In this document: positions 41,672 through 52,168 of the stretch, piece after piece
How positions within the stretch are numbered: the stretch's first letter is position 1
Layout: every line of letters begins with the position of its first letter
Notes under the pieces: generated by a model
Seen by the model: the letters and a program-made list of their open reading frames with translations, nothing else
Database searches by the model: none
What the model was told of the DNA's origin: nothing
From: Aquabacterium sp. CECT 9606
GTDB taxonomy: Bacteria > Pseudomonadota > Gammaproteobacteria > Burkholderiales > Burkholderiaceae_C
Assembly: GCF_918741295.1 (NCBI RefSeq)
Contig: NZ_CAKKNB010000004.1
Span: forward strand, 545,830-609,829
Length of the DNA: 64,000 nucleotides
Direction of reading: 5' to 3'
Translations under genes and position numbers: made by a program

Positions 41672-42013
41672 ATGACCCTGACCCCGACGCCGCCATTTGC
41701 TCCTGGGTCCGTGCCCAGCGCGGACGAATTGCGGCGTCTGCGTTGGCGCTGCCGGCGCGGCCTGCTCGAAAACGACCTCTTCATCGATCGTTTTTTCGAG
41801 CTGCACGGTGAAGACCTCACCAACGCGCTGGTACAGGGTTTGCATGAGCTCATGGACTTGGCTGACAATGACCTGCTGGATCTCTTTTTGGCGCGCAAGC
41901 AGCCCGAAGGCGATCTGGACACGCCGGAAGTCCGCCAAGTGTTGGAGCTGATGCATGCCGCCGGTGCCTCGCGGCTGCCTCCCCAGGCATCCGTGTCAAA
42001 TTCCGATCATTAA
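41672..42013 (+). CDS. sdhE: FAD assembly factor SdhE
   Basis: SdhE helps attach FAD covalently to SdhA. The 113-residue protein has the family core RRLRWRCRRGLLENDLFIDR, in which the RGxxE motif (RGLLE) binds the flavoprotein, and a helical end with DNDLLDLFLARKQP. The ATG at 41672 is preferred over a TTG at 41666. N- and C-terminal tails are longer than in E. coli SdhE (88 residues). It lies between sdhB and gltA in the same operon. Confidence 0.92.
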   Translation: MTLTPTPPFAPGSVPSADELRRLRWRCRRGLLENDLFIDRFFELHGEDLTNALVQGLHELMDLADNDLLDLFLARKQPEGDLDTPEVRQVLELMHAAGASRLPPQASVSNSDH

Positions 42014-42049
42014 GACCCATTCGCAAGACCCGACCCTCTAGGAGCGCTC

Positions 42050-43366
42050 ATGAGCATGACCCCGTCCGACGTGAAAGCCACGCTGTCGTTTTCCGATGGC
42101 AGCCCGAACATGGATCTGCCGATCTACAAAGGCTCCATCGGCCCTGACGTGATCGACATCCGCAAGTTGTACGCCCAAACCGGCAAGTTCACCTACGACC
42201 CTGGTTTCCTGTCGACGGCTTCGTGCAATTCCACCATCACCTACATCGATGGTGACAAGGGCGAACTGCTGTACCGCGGCTATCCCATCGAGCAATTGGC
42301 CACCAACTGCGACTTTCTGGAAACCTGCTACCTGCTGCTGAATGGCGAACTGCCCAACGCAGGCCAGAAGGAAGAGTTCGTGCAAAGCGTGACCAACCAC
42401 ACGATGGTCAACGAGCAGATGCAGTTCTTCCTGCGTGGTTTCCGCCGTGACGCCCACCCGATGGCCGTCATGACGGGCCTGGTCGGCGCTTTGTCGGCCT
42501 TCTACCACGACAGCACCGACATCAACAACCCCGAGCACCGCAAGATTGCCGCGATCCGCCTGATCGCCAAGATGCCCACGCTCGTGGCGATGGCCTACAA
42601 GTACACCATTGGCCAGCCTTACATCTACCCGAAGAACGACCTCTCGTACACCGAGAACTTCATGCGGATGATGTTCGCCACGCCGTGCGAAGACTACAAG
42701 CCCAATGAAGTGCTGGTGCGCGCCATGGACCGCATCTTCATCCTGCACGCCGACCACGAGCAAAACGCCTCGACCTCGACCGTGCGCCTGTGCGGTTCAT
42801 CCGGCACCAACCCGTTCGCGGCCATTGCTGCGGGCGTGGCCTGCCTGTGGGGCCCTGCTCACGGTGGCGCCAACGAAGCCGCCCTGAACATGCTGGAAGA
42901 AATCCAGAAGAACGGCGGCGTCGAGAAGATCGGCGACTTCATCGCCCAGGTCAAGGACAAGAACTCTGGCGTCAAGCTGATGGGCTTCGGTCACCGCGTG
43001 TACAAGAACTACGACCCGCGTGCCAAGCTGATGCGCGAAACCTGCCACGAGGTGCTGGCTGAACTGGGTCTGCAAAACGACCCGATGTTCAAGCTGGCCA
43101 TGGCGCTGGAAAAGATCGCCCTGGAAGACGAATACTTCGTGTCGCGCAAGCTGTACCCCAACGTGGACTTCTACTCCGGCATCGTGCAGCGCGCCATCGG
43201 CATCCCCGTGCCGCTGTTCACGGCGATCTTCGCGTTGGCCCGCACCGTCGGCTGGATTGCCCAACTGAACGAAATGATCGCTGACCCCGAGTACAAGATC
43301 GGCCGTCCGCGTCAGTTGTTCGTGGGTGCTGAGAAGCGTGACGTCAAGCCGATGGCTCAGCGCTGA
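42050..43366 (+). CDS. gltA: Citrate synthase (type II, hexameric)
   Basis: The enzyme condenses acetyl-CoA and oxaloacetate to citrate. The 438-residue length and N-terminal beta domain ([19 protein letters not shown]) fit the large Gram-negative NADH-regulated type. Catalytic regions are [34 protein letters not shown] and [15 protein letters not shown]. An AGGAG site precedes the ATG at 42050. It closes the sdh-gltA group and is followed by a terminator. Confidence 0.98.
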   Translation: MSMTPSDVKATLSFSDGSPNMDLPIYKGSIGPDVIDIRKLYAQTGKFTYDPGFLSTASCNSTITYIDGDKGELLYRGYPIEQLATNCDFLETCYLLLNGELPNAGQKEEFVQSVTNHTMVNEQMQFFLRGFRRDAHPMAVMTGLVGALSAFYHDSTDINNPEHRKIAAIRLIAKMPTLVAMAYKYTIGQPYIYPKNDLSYTENFMRMMFATPCEDYKPNEVLVRAMDRIFILHADHEQNASTSTVRLCGSSGTNPFAAIAAGVACLWGPAHGGANEAALNMLEEIQKNGGVEKIGDFIAQVKDKNSGVKLMGFGHRVYKNYDPRAKLMRETCHEVLAELGLQNDPMFKLAMALEKIALEDEYFVSRKLYPNVDFYSGIVQRAIGIPVPLFTAIFALARTVGWIAQLNEMIADPEYKIGRPRQLFVGAEKRDVKPMAQR

Positions 43367-43385
43367 TCGCTGTTCAGGCTTGCAG

Positions 43386-43410
43386 AAACCCCGGCTTGCC
43401 GGGGTTTTTT
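43386..43410 (+). terminator. Rho-independent terminator after gltA
   Basis: An AACCCCGG/CCGGGGTT stem with a short CTTG-type loop followed by a T-run, 20 bases after the gltA stop. Confidence 0.88.
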
Positions 43411-43435
43411 CATTCTGGGGCCCTTGGGGTGGGCC

Positions 43436-43630
43436 GGGCGAGGCGGCGCTTCGGGGGACTCCAGCGTGGCGGCCCTCCGCTTCGCGAAGGACTGCTCTGC
43501 GGTGCTCGGTGCGGGCGGGGATCGTCCGAAACTCGCCCTTGCGGGGCTCAAACAACGGACGATCCTTTTTCCGCCCACACCTCCGCTCCTCGACGCCCCG
43601 CAAGTCGTCCCCCGAAGCACCACCTCGCCC
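43436..43630. repeat. Intergenic inverted-repeat element between gltA and leuC
   Basis: The gap of about 470 bases before leuC contains no gene but a large imperfect palindrome. Arms 43436-43459 and 43607-43630 match over 24 bases with two mismatches (GGGCGAGG...TTCGGGGGAC). Inside are the exact 10-bp arms 43519-43528 and 43556-43565 (GGATCGTCCG) and GTGCGGGCGG with its near-complement at 43571-43580. From 43631 to 43883 I see only leader sequence and an A-rich stretch upstream of leuC. Confidence 0.65.
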
Positions 43631-43883
43631 TTTGTGGGGGCGGGCCCTGGCGCCACCGTGCCACGCCACCATTCGTTGCGCGCCACCGTCGGCCGCCGCC
43701 AGCGCAGCAGGGGGTGAGTAGGCAGGGAAGGGCCGCCCCAGTGAACTGCCCCTGCCCACTCACCACCTGCGAAGCCCCCAAGGCCCCAAAACGCCCCAAC
43801 CTAAGCATTTCACGCGCCCGTAACGTAAAATCGATGTCTTTCCCCAAACGGGCCTCTACACGGCCCCTCGCGCAAGAAGCACC

Positions 43884-45296
43884 ATGGGACGCACCCTTTA
43901 CGACAAGATCTGGGACGAACACGTCGTCCACACCGAAGACGATGGCACCGTCACGCTGTACATCGACCGCCACCTGGTGCACGAAGTCACCAGCCCGCAG
44001 GCCTTTGAAGGCCTGAACATTGCCGGCCGCAAAGTCTGGCGCCTGTCGGCCAACCTGGCGGTGAGCGACCACAACGTGCCCACTACCGACCGCAGCCAGG
44101 GCATCGCCGACCCGGTCTCCAAGCTGCAAGTCGACACGCTGGACGCCAACTGCGACCGTGTGGGCATCACGCAGTTCAAGATGAGTGACAAGCGCCAGGG
44201 CATCGTGCACGTGATCGGCCCGGAGCAGGGCGCCACCTTGCCTGGCATGACCGTGGTGTGCGGCGACAGCCACACTTCCACGCATGGCGCGTTTGGCGCG
44301 CTGGCCCATGGCATCGGCACCTCCGAGGTCGAGCACGTGCTGGCCACGCAGACGTTGCTGGCCAAGAAGGCCAAGAACATGCTGATCAAGGTCGAAGGCA
44401 CGTTATCGAAGGGCTGCGGCGCCAAGGACATCGTGCTGGCCATCATCGGCAAGATCGGCACGGCGGGCGGCACCGGCTACACCATCGAATTCGCTGGCAG
44501 CGCCATCCGTGCCTTGAGCATGGAAGGCCGCATGACGGTGTGCAACATGGCCATTGAAGGCGGCGCGCGCGCAGGCCTGGTGGCCGTGGACGACACCACC
44601 ATCAACTACGTCAAAGGCCGTCCCTTCTCGCCGACCGCGGGCGTGGAATGGGAGCAGGCCGTGGCCTATTGGCGTACCCTCCACTCCGACCCCGATGCGC
44701 ATTTCGATGCCGTGGTCGAGTTGGACGCCAGCCAGATCAAGCCGCAAGTCACCTGGGGCACCTCGCCCGAGATGGTCCTGTCCATTGATGACCGCGTGCC
44801 CGATCCTGACAAGGAAAAGGACCCCAACAAGCGGTCCGCCATGGAGCGTGCATTGCAGTACATGGCGCTCGAGCCCAACAAGGCGATCAACGACATCCTG
44901 GTGGACAAGGTCTTCATCGGCTCGTGCACCAACTCTCGCATCGAAGACATGCGTGAAGCAGCCGCCGTGGTCCGCCGCATCGGTGGCAAGGTCGCGTCCA
45001 ACATCAAGCTGGCCTTGATCGTGCCGGGTTCCGGTCTGGTCAAGGAGCAGGCCGAGCGCGAGGGCCTGGACGTGGTTTTCAAGGCCGCAGGCTTTGAGTG
45101 GCGCGAGCCGGGCTGTTCCATGTGCCTGGCCATGAACGCTGACCGCCTGGAGCCTGGCGAGCGCTGTGCATCCACCAGCAACCGCAATTTCGAAGGCCGT
45201 CAAGGCGCCGGTGGCCGTACCCACCTGGTCAGCCCGGCCATGGCGGCGGCTGCTGCGATGGAAGGCCACTTTGTCGATGTGCGCCGCATCGCCTGA
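43884..45296 (+). CDS. leuC: 3-isopropylmalate dehydratase large subunit
   Basis: With LeuD it interconverts 2- and 3-isopropylmalate in leucine synthesis. The 470 residues contain the opening [31 protein letters not shown], and the [4Fe-4S] cysteines in [13 protein letters not shown] and [13 protein letters not shown]. It starts the leuC-leuD-leuB run. leuA is not in this cluster. Confidence 0.98.
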   Translation: MGRTLYDKIWDEHVVHTEDDGTVTLYIDRHLVHEVTSPQAFEGLNIAGRKVWRLSANLAVSDHNVPTTDRSQGIADPVSKLQVDTLDANCDRVGITQFKMSDKRQGIVHVIGPEQGATLPGMTVVCGDSHTSTHGAFGALAHGIGTSEVEHVLATQTLLAKKAKNMLIKVEGTLSKGCGAKDIVLAIIGKIGTAGGTGYTIEFAGSAIRALSMEGRMTVCNMAIEGGARAGLVAVDDTTINYVKGRPFSPTAGVEWEQAVAYWRTLHSDPDAHFDAVVELDASQIKPQVTWGTSPEMVLSIDDRVPDPDKEKDPNKRSAMERALQYMALEPNKAINDILVDKVFIGSCTNSRIEDMREAAAVVRRIGGKVASNIKLALIVPGSGLVKEQAEREGLDVVFKAAGFEWREPGCSMCLAMNADRLEPGERCASTSNRNFEGRQGAGGRTHLVSPAMAAAAAMEGHFVDVRRIA

Positions 45297-45328
45297 GCAA
45301 CCATGAAACGCTTTGAAAAGTAAACGCC

Positions 45329-45976
45329 ATGCAAGCATTTCGCATTCACAAGGGGCTTGTGGCTCCGATGGACCGGGAAAACGTCGACACCGACGCGATC
45401 ATCCCCAAGCAATACCTGAAGTCGATCAAGCGCACGGGTTTCGGCCCTAACCTGTTCGACGAATGGCGCTACCTGGACGCGGGCGAGCCCGGCCAGGACC
45501 CGGCCACGCGCAAACCCAACCCGGATTTCGTGCTGAACCAGCCGCGCTACCAAGGCGCCTCGGTGCTGATCGCGCGCAAGAACTTCGGCTGCGGCTCCAG
45601 CCGCGAGCACGCCCCCTGGGCGCTGGAGCAATATGGCTTTCGCGCCATGATCGCACCGAGCTTTGCCGACATCTTCTTCAACAACAGCTTCAAGAACGGC
45701 CTGTTGCCGATCCAGTTGAGCGAGTTGCAGGTCGACAATCTGTTCAACGAAGTGCTGGCTTTTCCCGGCTACGAGCTGACCATCGACCTGGAGCGCCAGG
45801 TCGTCGTCAAGCCCGATGGCACCGAGCTGGCCTTCGATGTCCAGCCTTTCCGCAAGTACTGCCTGCTGAACGGTTTTGACGACATCGGCCTGACCCTGCG
45901 CCACGCCGACAAGATCAAGGCTTTCGAGGCCGAGCGCCTGGCGCAAAAGCCTTGGCTCAACCACCGCATCGTTTAA
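45329..45976 (+). CDS. leuD: 3-isopropylmalate dehydratase small subunit
   Basis: The 215-residue partner of LeuC provides the swivel domain. It has [18 protein letters not shown] near the N-terminus and [17 protein letters not shown], the substrate-contact loop. A six-codon ORF (MKRFEK) sits between leuC and leuD and is probably chance. Confidence 0.97.
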   Translation: MQAFRIHKGLVAPMDRENVDTDAIIPKQYLKSIKRTGFGPNLFDEWRYLDAGEPGQDPATRKPNPDFVLNQPRYQGASVLIARKNFGCGSSREHAPWALEQYGFRAMIAPSFADIFFNNSFKNGLLPIQLSELQVDNLFNEVLAFPGYELTIDLERQVVVKPDGTELAFDVQPFRKYCLLNGFDDIGLTLRHADKIKAFEAERLAQKPWLNHRIV

Positions 45977-45999
45977 TTTCGACAACACGCACCATGGTC

Positions 46000-47079
46000 A
46001 TGAAGATTGCAGTTTTGCCCGGCGACGGCATCGGCCCCGAGATCGTCACCGAGGCCGTCAAGGTGCTCAAGGCGCTTGATTTGCCTTTCGAGATGGAAGA
46101 GGCCAAGGTGGGCGGCGCCGCTTACGACGCCCACGGCCACCCGCTGCCACCCGCCACCCTCAAGCTGGCCATGGACTCCGATGCCGTGTTGTTCGGCTCG
46201 GTCGGCGACTGGAAGTACGACAAGCTCGACCGCCCCCTGCGCCCCGAGCAGGCCATCCTGGGCCTGCGCAAGAACATGGGCCTGTTCGCCAACTTCCGCC
46301 CCGCGATCTGCTACCCGCAACTCACGCACGCCTCCAGCCTGAAGCCCGAACTGGTGGCCGGCCTGGACATCCTCATCATCCGTGAACTGACGGGCGACAT
46401 CTACTTTGGCCAGCCGCGTGGCCGCCGCGAAGCACCCGATGGCGAGTTCAAGGGCGCCCCTGAGGCCTTCGACACGATGCGCTATTCGCGCCCCGAGATC
46501 GAACGCATCGCCCACGTGGCCTTCCAGGCCGCGCGCAAGCGCGGCAAGCGCGTCACCAGCGTCGACAAGGCCAATGTGTTGGAGACCTTCCAGTTCTGGA
46601 AGGACGTCGTCATCGAGGTGCACGCCCAGTATCCCGACATCGAGCTCGACCACATGTACGTGGACAACGCCGCGATGCAACTGGTCAAGGCGCCCAAGAA
46701 ATTCGACGTGCTCTTCACCGGCAACATGTTCGGCGACATCCTCTCTGATGCCGCCGCGATGCTGACCGGTTCGATCGGCATGCTGCCTTCGGCCTCGCTG
46801 AACGCCAAGGGGCAGGGCCTGTACGAGCCCAGCCACGGCTCGGCCCCCGACATCGCGGGCAAGGGCATCGCCAATCCGCTGGCCACGATCCTGAGTGCCG
46901 CGATGATGCTGCGCTTCAGCCTGAACCAGGAAGCTGCCGCCAGCCGCATCGAAGCCGCTGTGCAATCGGTGCTGGAGCAAGGGCTGCGCACCGGCGACAT
47001 CTACAGCGAAGGCACCCGCAAGGTCGGCACGGCCGAGATGGGTGAGGCCGTCGTGGCCGCCCTGGCCAAGCAAGGTTAA
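46000..47079 (+). CDS. leuB: 3-isopropylmalate dehydrogenase
   Basis: LeuB oxidises and decarboxylates 3-isopropylmalate with NAD+ to give the leucine 2-oxoacid. The 359-residue product starts [16 protein letters not shown]; an ATG two codons earlier (45994) is equally possible. It has the REL..DIYFG substrate loop, the metal ligands in VDNAAMQLV and [12 protein letters not shown], and the adenosine site [18 protein letters not shown]. It lies 23 bases after leuD. Confidence 0.97.
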   Translation: MKIAVLPGDGIGPEIVTEAVKVLKALDLPFEMEEAKVGGAAYDAHGHPLPPATLKLAMDSDAVLFGSVGDWKYDKLDRPLRPEQAILGLRKNMGLFANFRPAICYPQLTHASSLKPELVAGLDILIIRELTGDIYFGQPRGRREAPDGEFKGAPEAFDTMRYSRPEIERIAHVAFQAARKRGKRVTSVDKANVLETFQFWKDVVIEVHAQYPDIELDHMYVDNAAMQLVKAPKKFDVLFTGNMFGDILSDAAAMLTGSIGMLPSASLNAKGQGLYEPSHGSAPDIAGKGIANPLATILSAAMMLRFSLNQEAAASRIEAAVQSVLEQGLRTGDIYSEGTRKVGTAEMGEAVVAALAKQG

Positions 47080-47126
47080 TCACACAGACATGGCCCGGGG
47101 CTGAGCCGGGCGAGAAGGACTGAAAA

Positions 47127-48260
47127 ATGGCAACGAAATTGGTGGGTTTGGTCGGCTGGCGCGGCATGGTCGGCTCGGTGTTGATGGACCGCATGCAGGC
47201 CGAGGGCGATTTCGACCTCATCGAGCCGCTGTTTTTCAGCACCAGCAATGCGGGCGGCAAGGCCCCCTCGGTCGCCAGGAACGAAACGACGCTCAAGGAT
47301 GCCTACGACATCGCTGAACTGAAGCGCTGCGACATCATCATCACCGCCCAGGGCGGCGACTACACCAGCGACGTCTTCGCCAAGCTGCGCGCCACCGGCT
47401 GGAACGGCCACTGGATCGACGCCGCCTCAACGCTGCGCATGAAGGACGACGCCGTCATCGTGCTGGATCCCGTCAACCTGCCCGTCATCAAGAACGCGCT
47501 GGCCAAGGGTGGCAACAACTGGATCGGCGGCAACTGCACCGTCAGCTGCATGCTGATCGGCGTGGGGGCGCTGTACAAGGCCGGCCTGGTCGAGTGGATG
47601 TCCACCCAGACCTACCAGGCCGCTTCCGGCGGCGGTGCCCAGCACATGCGCGAACTGCTCACCCAGTTCGGCACGCTGAACGCCGAAGTGCGCCCCCTGC
47701 TGGACGACCCCAAGAGCGCCATCCTCGAAATCGACCGCAAGATCATCGCCAAGCAGCGTTCTCTGACCGAGGCCGAGACGGCCAACTTCGGCGCCCCGCT
47801 CGGCGGCTCGCTCATCCCCTGGATCGACAAGGACCTGGGCAATGGCATGAGCAAGGAAGAGTGGAAGGGCGGCGCCGAGACCAACAAGATCCTGGGGCAG
47901 GGCGAAGGCTTTGGCACCCCGGGGGTGCCGGTCGATGGCTTCTGCGTGCGCATTGGCGCCATGCGCTGCCACAGCCAGGCTTTGACCTTCAAGCTCAAGA
48001 AAGACGTGCCCCTGGCAGACATCGAAGCCATGATCGCTGCTGATAACCAGTGGGTCAAGGTTGTGCCCAACACGCGCGAAGCGACCATCAAGGACCTGAC
48101 GCCCGTGGCCGTGACCGGCACGCTGACGATCCCCGTGGGTCGCCTGCGCAAGATGGCCATGGGGCCTGAATACCTGGGCGCCTTCACCATCGGCGACCAG
48201 TTGCTCTGGGGTGCGGCCGAGCCTCTGCGTCGCATGTTGCGCATTCTGTTGGATGCCTGA
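47127..48260 (+). CDS. asd: Aspartate-semialdehyde dehydrogenase
   Basis: The enzyme makes aspartate semialdehyde for lysine, threonine, methionine and cell-wall diaminopimelate. The 377-residue protein matches the Gram-negative long form: [16 protein letters not shown] for NADP binding, the catalytic Cys137 in GGNCTVSCM, and [15 protein letters not shown] ribosome binding site (GAGAAGGA) precedes the ATG. It follows leuB by 47 bases. Confidence 0.97.
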   Translation: MATKLVGLVGWRGMVGSVLMDRMQAEGDFDLIEPLFFSTSNAGGKAPSVARNETTLKDAYDIAELKRCDIIITAQGGDYTSDVFAKLRATGWNGHWIDAASTLRMKDDAVIVLDPVNLPVIKNALAKGGNNWIGGNCTVSCMLIGVGALYKAGLVEWMSTQTYQAASGGGAQHMRELLTQFGTLNAEVRPLLDDPKSAILEIDRKIIAKQRSLTEAETANFGAPLGGSLIPWIDKDLGNGMSKEEWKGGAETNKILGQGEGFGTPGVPVDGFCVRIGAMRCHSQALTFKLKKDVPLADIEAMIAADNQWVKVVPNTREATIKDLTPVAVTGTLTIPVGRLRKMAMGPEYLGAFTIGDQLLWGAAEPLRRMLRILLDA

Positions 48261-48300
48261 CCGGCATGCCTGGCTGTTGTAACCACGCCCTAACCGCATG

Positions 48301-48334
48301 CTGTTACAACGGCTTGAAACAAAGTTGGTAACAG
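48301..48334. other. Inverted repeat in the asd-fimV intergenic region
   Basis: CTGTTAC-AAC at 48301-48310 faces GTTGGTAACAG at 48324-48334 about 30 bases after asd. It could be a weak terminator or an operator for fimV; nothing else is recognisable in this 290-base gap. Confidence 0.35.
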
Positions 48335-48559
48335 TTGTTGTGGCCGCGGGGCGACAATAGCGCCGATTGTCCTCATGGCTGGCATGGAGTTCAGCCCGGA
48401 CAGATCAGTATTTGCATGAGCTTGTCACCGTATCTGCTTGATGCTATTGTGTTTTCTGCTGCGTACCGTCTGCAGGTGCGGGTTCGCGTCCGAATCTGTC
48501 CTGGATTGGGGTGAGCCTATGGGTCAATTCAACGACTCAATGACGACTTGGGAGACGCC

Positions 48560-51265
48560 TTGAAAGATCATTCGTTGTCCGCAGGGCGCTTTGCCTTGAA
48601 TCGGGTTGCTGTCGCTGCGGCTTGTGCCGCTTTGTCCCTGCTTCCGGCTGCCTCGTGGGCGCTGGGGCTCGGGCGTTTGAATGTGCAATCCGCGCTGGGA
48701 GAGTCCCTGCGTGCTGAAATCGACATCACCAGCCTGACGCCCGAAGAAAGCGCGTCGCTGCAGGTGAAAGTCGCTTCGCCTGAAACCTACCGCGCCGCCG
48801 GGGTTGATTACAACCAGGTGCTCGGTGCCACCAGCATCGTGCTGCAGCGCCGCGGCGATGGCCGCTCGTTCCTCAAGATCACGAGTGACCGTTCTGTTCA
48901 AGAGCCCTTCATTGACGTGATCCTGGACCTGGCCTGGTCTTCCGGCCGCCTGGTGCGCGAGTACACCCTGCTGTTCGATCCTCCATCGTCTACCCGTGCG
49001 CCTGCCCAAACCGTGGCGCCCTCGATGGATTCTGTGGCGCCAACCCCTGCACCTCGGCCCGCACCGGCGCCTGCACCCGTGCCCGCCGCCGCAGCGCCCA
49101 AGCCACCAGCCCCCGTCGTCGCTGAAGCCCCGCCCAAGCCCCGTGCCAAGCCCGCCCCCGTGGCCAGTGCCGCCAGTTCGCCTGCACCGGCCCCAGTGCC
49201 AGCTGCGGCCCCTGCCGAGCCCGCGGCTGAACGTCCCTCCGCGCCCGTTCGCTCCGCGCAAGGCATTCGCGTTCAACGCGGTGATTCCCTGTCCAAAATT
49301 GCCGGTGAGCATCAAGTGGCCGGCGTGTCGCTCGACCAGATGCTCGTGGGCCTGTACCGCAACAACCCGCAAGCCTTCCAGGGCGACAACATGAACCGCC
49401 TGAAGTCGGGCGTCGTGTTGAACATGCCCACGGCCGAGCAAGCCAAGTCGGTCACGAACACCGAGGCGCGCCAGGTCATCGTGGCCCAAAGCGCTGATTT
49501 CGCGGCCTACCGCCAGCGTTTGGCCGGCGCAGCCACCACCACGGCCCCTGAGAAGCCCCAGCGTCAAGCCGCAGGCAAGGTCGAGGCCGAAGTCAAGGAT
49601 CAGAAGCAATCTGCCGCCCCCACCCCTGACAAGCTCACTCTGAGCAAGGGTGGTTTGAGCAGCAAGGCTTCCGCGCCTGCCACGGAAGATCGCCTGGCCA
49701 AGGCCCGCGCCCAAAAGGAAAACGAAGCCCGCGTGGCCGAGCTCTCCAAGAATCTGGACGACCTGCGCAAGCTGAAGGAAAAAGCCGCAGCCGCGCCCGC
49801 CCCCGCCGTTCCTGCGGTCAAGCCACCTGCTCCTGCACCGGCCCCAGCGCCGGCGCCAGTGGCATCCGTGGCCGCGCCAGCCGTCGTGCCACCTGCGCCT
49901 GTGCCAAGCACGCCGGCCGTGGTGGCTTCAGAAGCTTCGGCCGTGGCGCCGGCAGCTTCCGAGGTGGCTTCGGCGGCCTCGGAAACCGCCACTGCCGTGG
50001 CCAATGCAGTGTCCGAGGCGGCATCTGCTGCATCAGAGGCCATGCCCGCGCCCACTTTGCCCAAGCCCGCGGCCATTCCTGAGCCAGAGCCCGAGGCGCC
50101 TGGCCTGCTCGAGTCACTCAACCCCATGCTCCTCGCGGGTGTGGGGGCGGCCGTGGCCTTGCTGGCTGGCGTGGCGATGTTCTTGCGTTCGCGCCGCCGT
50201 GCCGACACCGGAGAAACTTCATTCCTGGAAAGCCGTCTGCAGCCTGACTCGTTCTTCGGTGCCAGCGGTGGCCAGCGCGTCGATACCCGTGATGCCACGG
50301 GCGCCCCGTCCTCCATGAGCTATTCGCTCAGCCAGTTGGACGCCATCGGCGACGTGGACCCCGTGGCCGAGGCCGATGTGTACCTGGCCTATGGCCGCGA
50401 CCTCCAAGCCGAAGAAATCCTCAAGGAAGCGCTGCGCAGCACGCCTGAGCGTCTGGCCATCCGCACCAAGTTGCTGGAGGTGTATGCCAAGCGCCGTGAC
50501 ACCAAGGGCTACGAGCAACTGGCGTCCCAGCTGTACAACCTGACAGGTGGCCATGGCGACGATTGGGTCAAGGCTCAGGAAATGGGCCTGGGCATCGATC
50601 CTGAGAACCCGCTATACCAGCCGGGTGGTCAGCCATCGTCCAGCACGCCTCTGAGCGTGGAACCCAACGACTCCTTGGGTGCCAGCACCATCCCTCACTC
50701 GGTGATGCCCACCCCCATGCACCTGGACACGCCGGACACGGCGCCCATGGAGCCAGCCGGTGGCGAGCTGGTGGACCTGGACCTGGACATCTCGTCGCCA
50801 GCGCCTTTGTCCGAGCCAGAGTTCCAAGCTGACAAGTCCTCCCTGCAGTTCGATGCTTTCGCCGACATGCCGTCGTTGGACTTGCCCGCAGAGCCCCCCG
50901 TGGCAGCTGCACCGGCGATTGAAGAGCCGCATTCTCTGGACTTCGATCTGCCACTGGATCCTGTGGCCCCGGCCCCCGCTCCGGCAGCCAACGTGACATC
51001 GTCCACGGGCGCTTTTGATCTTGGCGACCTCAACCTCGACCTGGACGCCCCGGCCCCGGCACCAGCGCCCGTTGCTGAAGGCCTGGCGCTGGATGACGAT
51101 CTGCTTGAGCCTTCCGACCCGATGGAACGCAAGTTCGAATTGGCCGAAGAGTTCCGCCAGATCGGCGATGTTGATGGCGCTCGCGAGTTGCTGCAAGAAG
51201 TGGTGGCCAACGCCACCGGCGCGTTGCAGGTCAAGGCCAAGTCCATGCTGGACAACCTGAGCTGA
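48560..51265 (+). CDS. fimV: FimV-like pilus assembly/peptidoglycan-binding membrane protein
   Basis: FimV-type proteins help assemble type IV pilus machinery and polar complexes. The 901-residue protein starts best at the TTG at 48560, with GGGAG upstream (another TTG at 48548). A signal peptide ends near PAASWA. The FimV N-domain begins LGLGRLNVQSALGESL, then a Pro/Ala-rich linker, a LysM domain (IRVQRGDSLSKIAGEH), a second Ala/Pro linker with a coiled segment, and one membrane helix (MLLAGVGAAVALLAGVAMFL). An acidic cytoplasmic tail ends in a TPR-like FimV C-terminal motif (ELAEEFRQIGDVDGARELLQ). Truncation or frameshift is not seen. Confidence 0.93.
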   Translation: MKDHSLSAGRFALNRVAVAAACAALSLLPAASWALGLGRLNVQSALGESLRAEIDITSLTPEESASLQVKVASPETYRAAGVDYNQVLGATSIVLQRRGDGRSFLKITSDRSVQEPFIDVILDLAWSSGRLVREYTLLFDPPSSTRAPAQTVAPSMDSVAPTPAPRPAPAPAPVPAAAAPKPPAPVVAEAPPKPRAKPAPVASAASSPAPAPVPAAAPAEPAAERPSAPVRSAQGIRVQRGDSLSKIAGEHQVAGVSLDQMLVGLYRNNPQAFQGDNMNRLKSGVVLNMPTAEQAKSVTNTEARQVIVAQSADFAAYRQRLAGAATTTAPEKPQRQAAGKVEAEVKDQKQSAAPTPDKLTLSKGGLSSKASAPATEDRLAKARAQKENEARVAELSKNLDDLRKLKEKAAAAPAPAVPAVKPPAPAPAPAPAPVASVAAPAVVPPAPVPSTPAVVASEASAVAPAASEVASAASETATAVANAVSEAASAASEAMPAPTLPKPAAIPEPEPEAPGLLESLNPMLLAGVGAAVALLAGVAMFLRSRRRADTGETSFLESRLQPDSFFGASGGQRVDTRDATGAPSSMSYSLSQLDAIGDVDPVAEADVYLAYGRDLQAEEILKEALRSTPERLAIRTKLLEVYAKRRDTKGYEQLASQLYNLTGGHGDDWVKAQEMGLGIDPENPLYQPGGQPSSSTPLSVEPNDSLGASTIPHSVMPTPMHLDTPDTAPMEPAGGELVDLDLDISSPAPLSEPEFQADKSSLQFDAFADMPSLDLPAEPPVAAAPAIEEPHSLDFDLPLDPVAPAPAPAANVTSSTGAFDLGDLNLDLDAPAPAPAPVAEGLALDDDLLEPSDPMERKFELAEEFRQIGDVDGARELLQEVVANATGALQVKAKSMLDNLS

Positions 51266-51274
51266 CGTCATCTC

Positions 51275-52162
51275 ATGAGCAGTGAGCAGCCGAGGGCGAC
51301 CCGCCGGGTCGCCCTCGGCGTTTCTTACCGAGGCACCGCCTACAAAGGCTGGCAAAGTCAGGCCGGCGGCGGCACCGTGCAAGACGCGCTGGAGTCGGCT
51401 TTGTCGGCTTTTGCCACGCTGCCCACCCGCGTCATGTGCGCGGGCCGCACGGATTCGGGCGTGCACGGCATCAACCAGGTAGTTCACCTGGACACACCCT
51501 TGCAGCGCGAGCCATTTTCGTGGGTGAGGGGCACCAATGCCTTCCTGCCGCCCGACATCGCGGTGCAATGGGCCGCAGAGGTGCCCGACACCTTCCATGC
51601 GAGGCAAAGCGCCACGGGCCGGCGTTATGCCTACATCCTGCTGGAGGCGCCGGTTCGTCCCGCCCTCGAGTCAGGTCAGGTGGGCTGGGTGTTCCGGCCT
51701 TTGGACCAAGAGGCCATGGTGGCGGCCAGCGCCTGCCTGATTGGCGAGCATGATTTCAGCTCCTTCCGTTCGTCGCAATGCCAATCCCCCACGCCGGTCA
51801 AGACGCTGCGCGAAATTTCCATCCGGCGCTGCGGTGGGGCGGCTGGGCGTTTGTCTTCATCGGCCGTTGGGGTAGATCACCGGGGCATTCTGGGCCCGGG
51901 CGCCGAAGGTGTCTACTGGCGCTTTGATTTCGAAGGCAATGCCTTCCTGCACCACATGATTCGCAACCTCATGGGTTGCCTGGTGACGGTGGGCACGGGC
52001 GCGCAGCCGATCTCGTGGATGCAGGCCGTTCTGGACGCCCGTGACCGCAAGATTGCCGCGCCCACCTTTGCCCCTGAGGGCCTGTACTTTTTGGGGCCGC
52101 GCTACGATGAGCGTTGGGGGCTGCCTTCTGAGGTGCCCGCTTTCCAATGGCTTCCTGACTGA
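51275..52162 (+). CDS. truA: tRNA pseudouridine(38-40) synthase
   Basis: TruA makes pseudouridine at positions 38-40 of tRNA anticodon arms. The 295-residue protein has the catalytic aspartate in CAGRTDSGVHG, KGWQSQAGGGTVQDAL at the N-terminus and FLHHMIRNLMG near the C-terminus. It lies nine bases after fimV and six before trpF, an arrangement common in Proteobacteria. About 30 residues longer than the E. coli enzyme. Confidence 0.95.
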   Translation: MSSEQPRATRRVALGVSYRGTAYKGWQSQAGGGTVQDALESALSAFATLPTRVMCAGRTDSGVHGINQVVHLDTPLQREPFSWVRGTNAFLPPDIAVQWAAEVPDTFHARQSATGRRYAYILLEAPVRPALESGQVGWVFRPLDQEAMVAASACLIGEHDFSSFRSSQCQSPTPVKTLREISIRRCGGAAGRLSSSAVGVDHRGILGPGAEGVYWRFDFEGNAFLHHMIRNLMGCLVTVGTGAQPISWMQAVLDARDRKIAAPTFAPEGLYFLGPRYDERWGLPSEVPAFQWLPD

Positions 52163-52168
52163 TCGGAC

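Noticed and set aside
45303..45323. A six-codon ORF between leuC and leuD
   Set aside because: Too short, and no run of regulatory codons to suggest a leader peptide.
48540..48565. An ATG at 48540 as the fimV start
   Set aside because: It is in another frame and meets a stop after seven codons; the TTG at 48560 with GGGAG upstream is in frame with the signal peptide.
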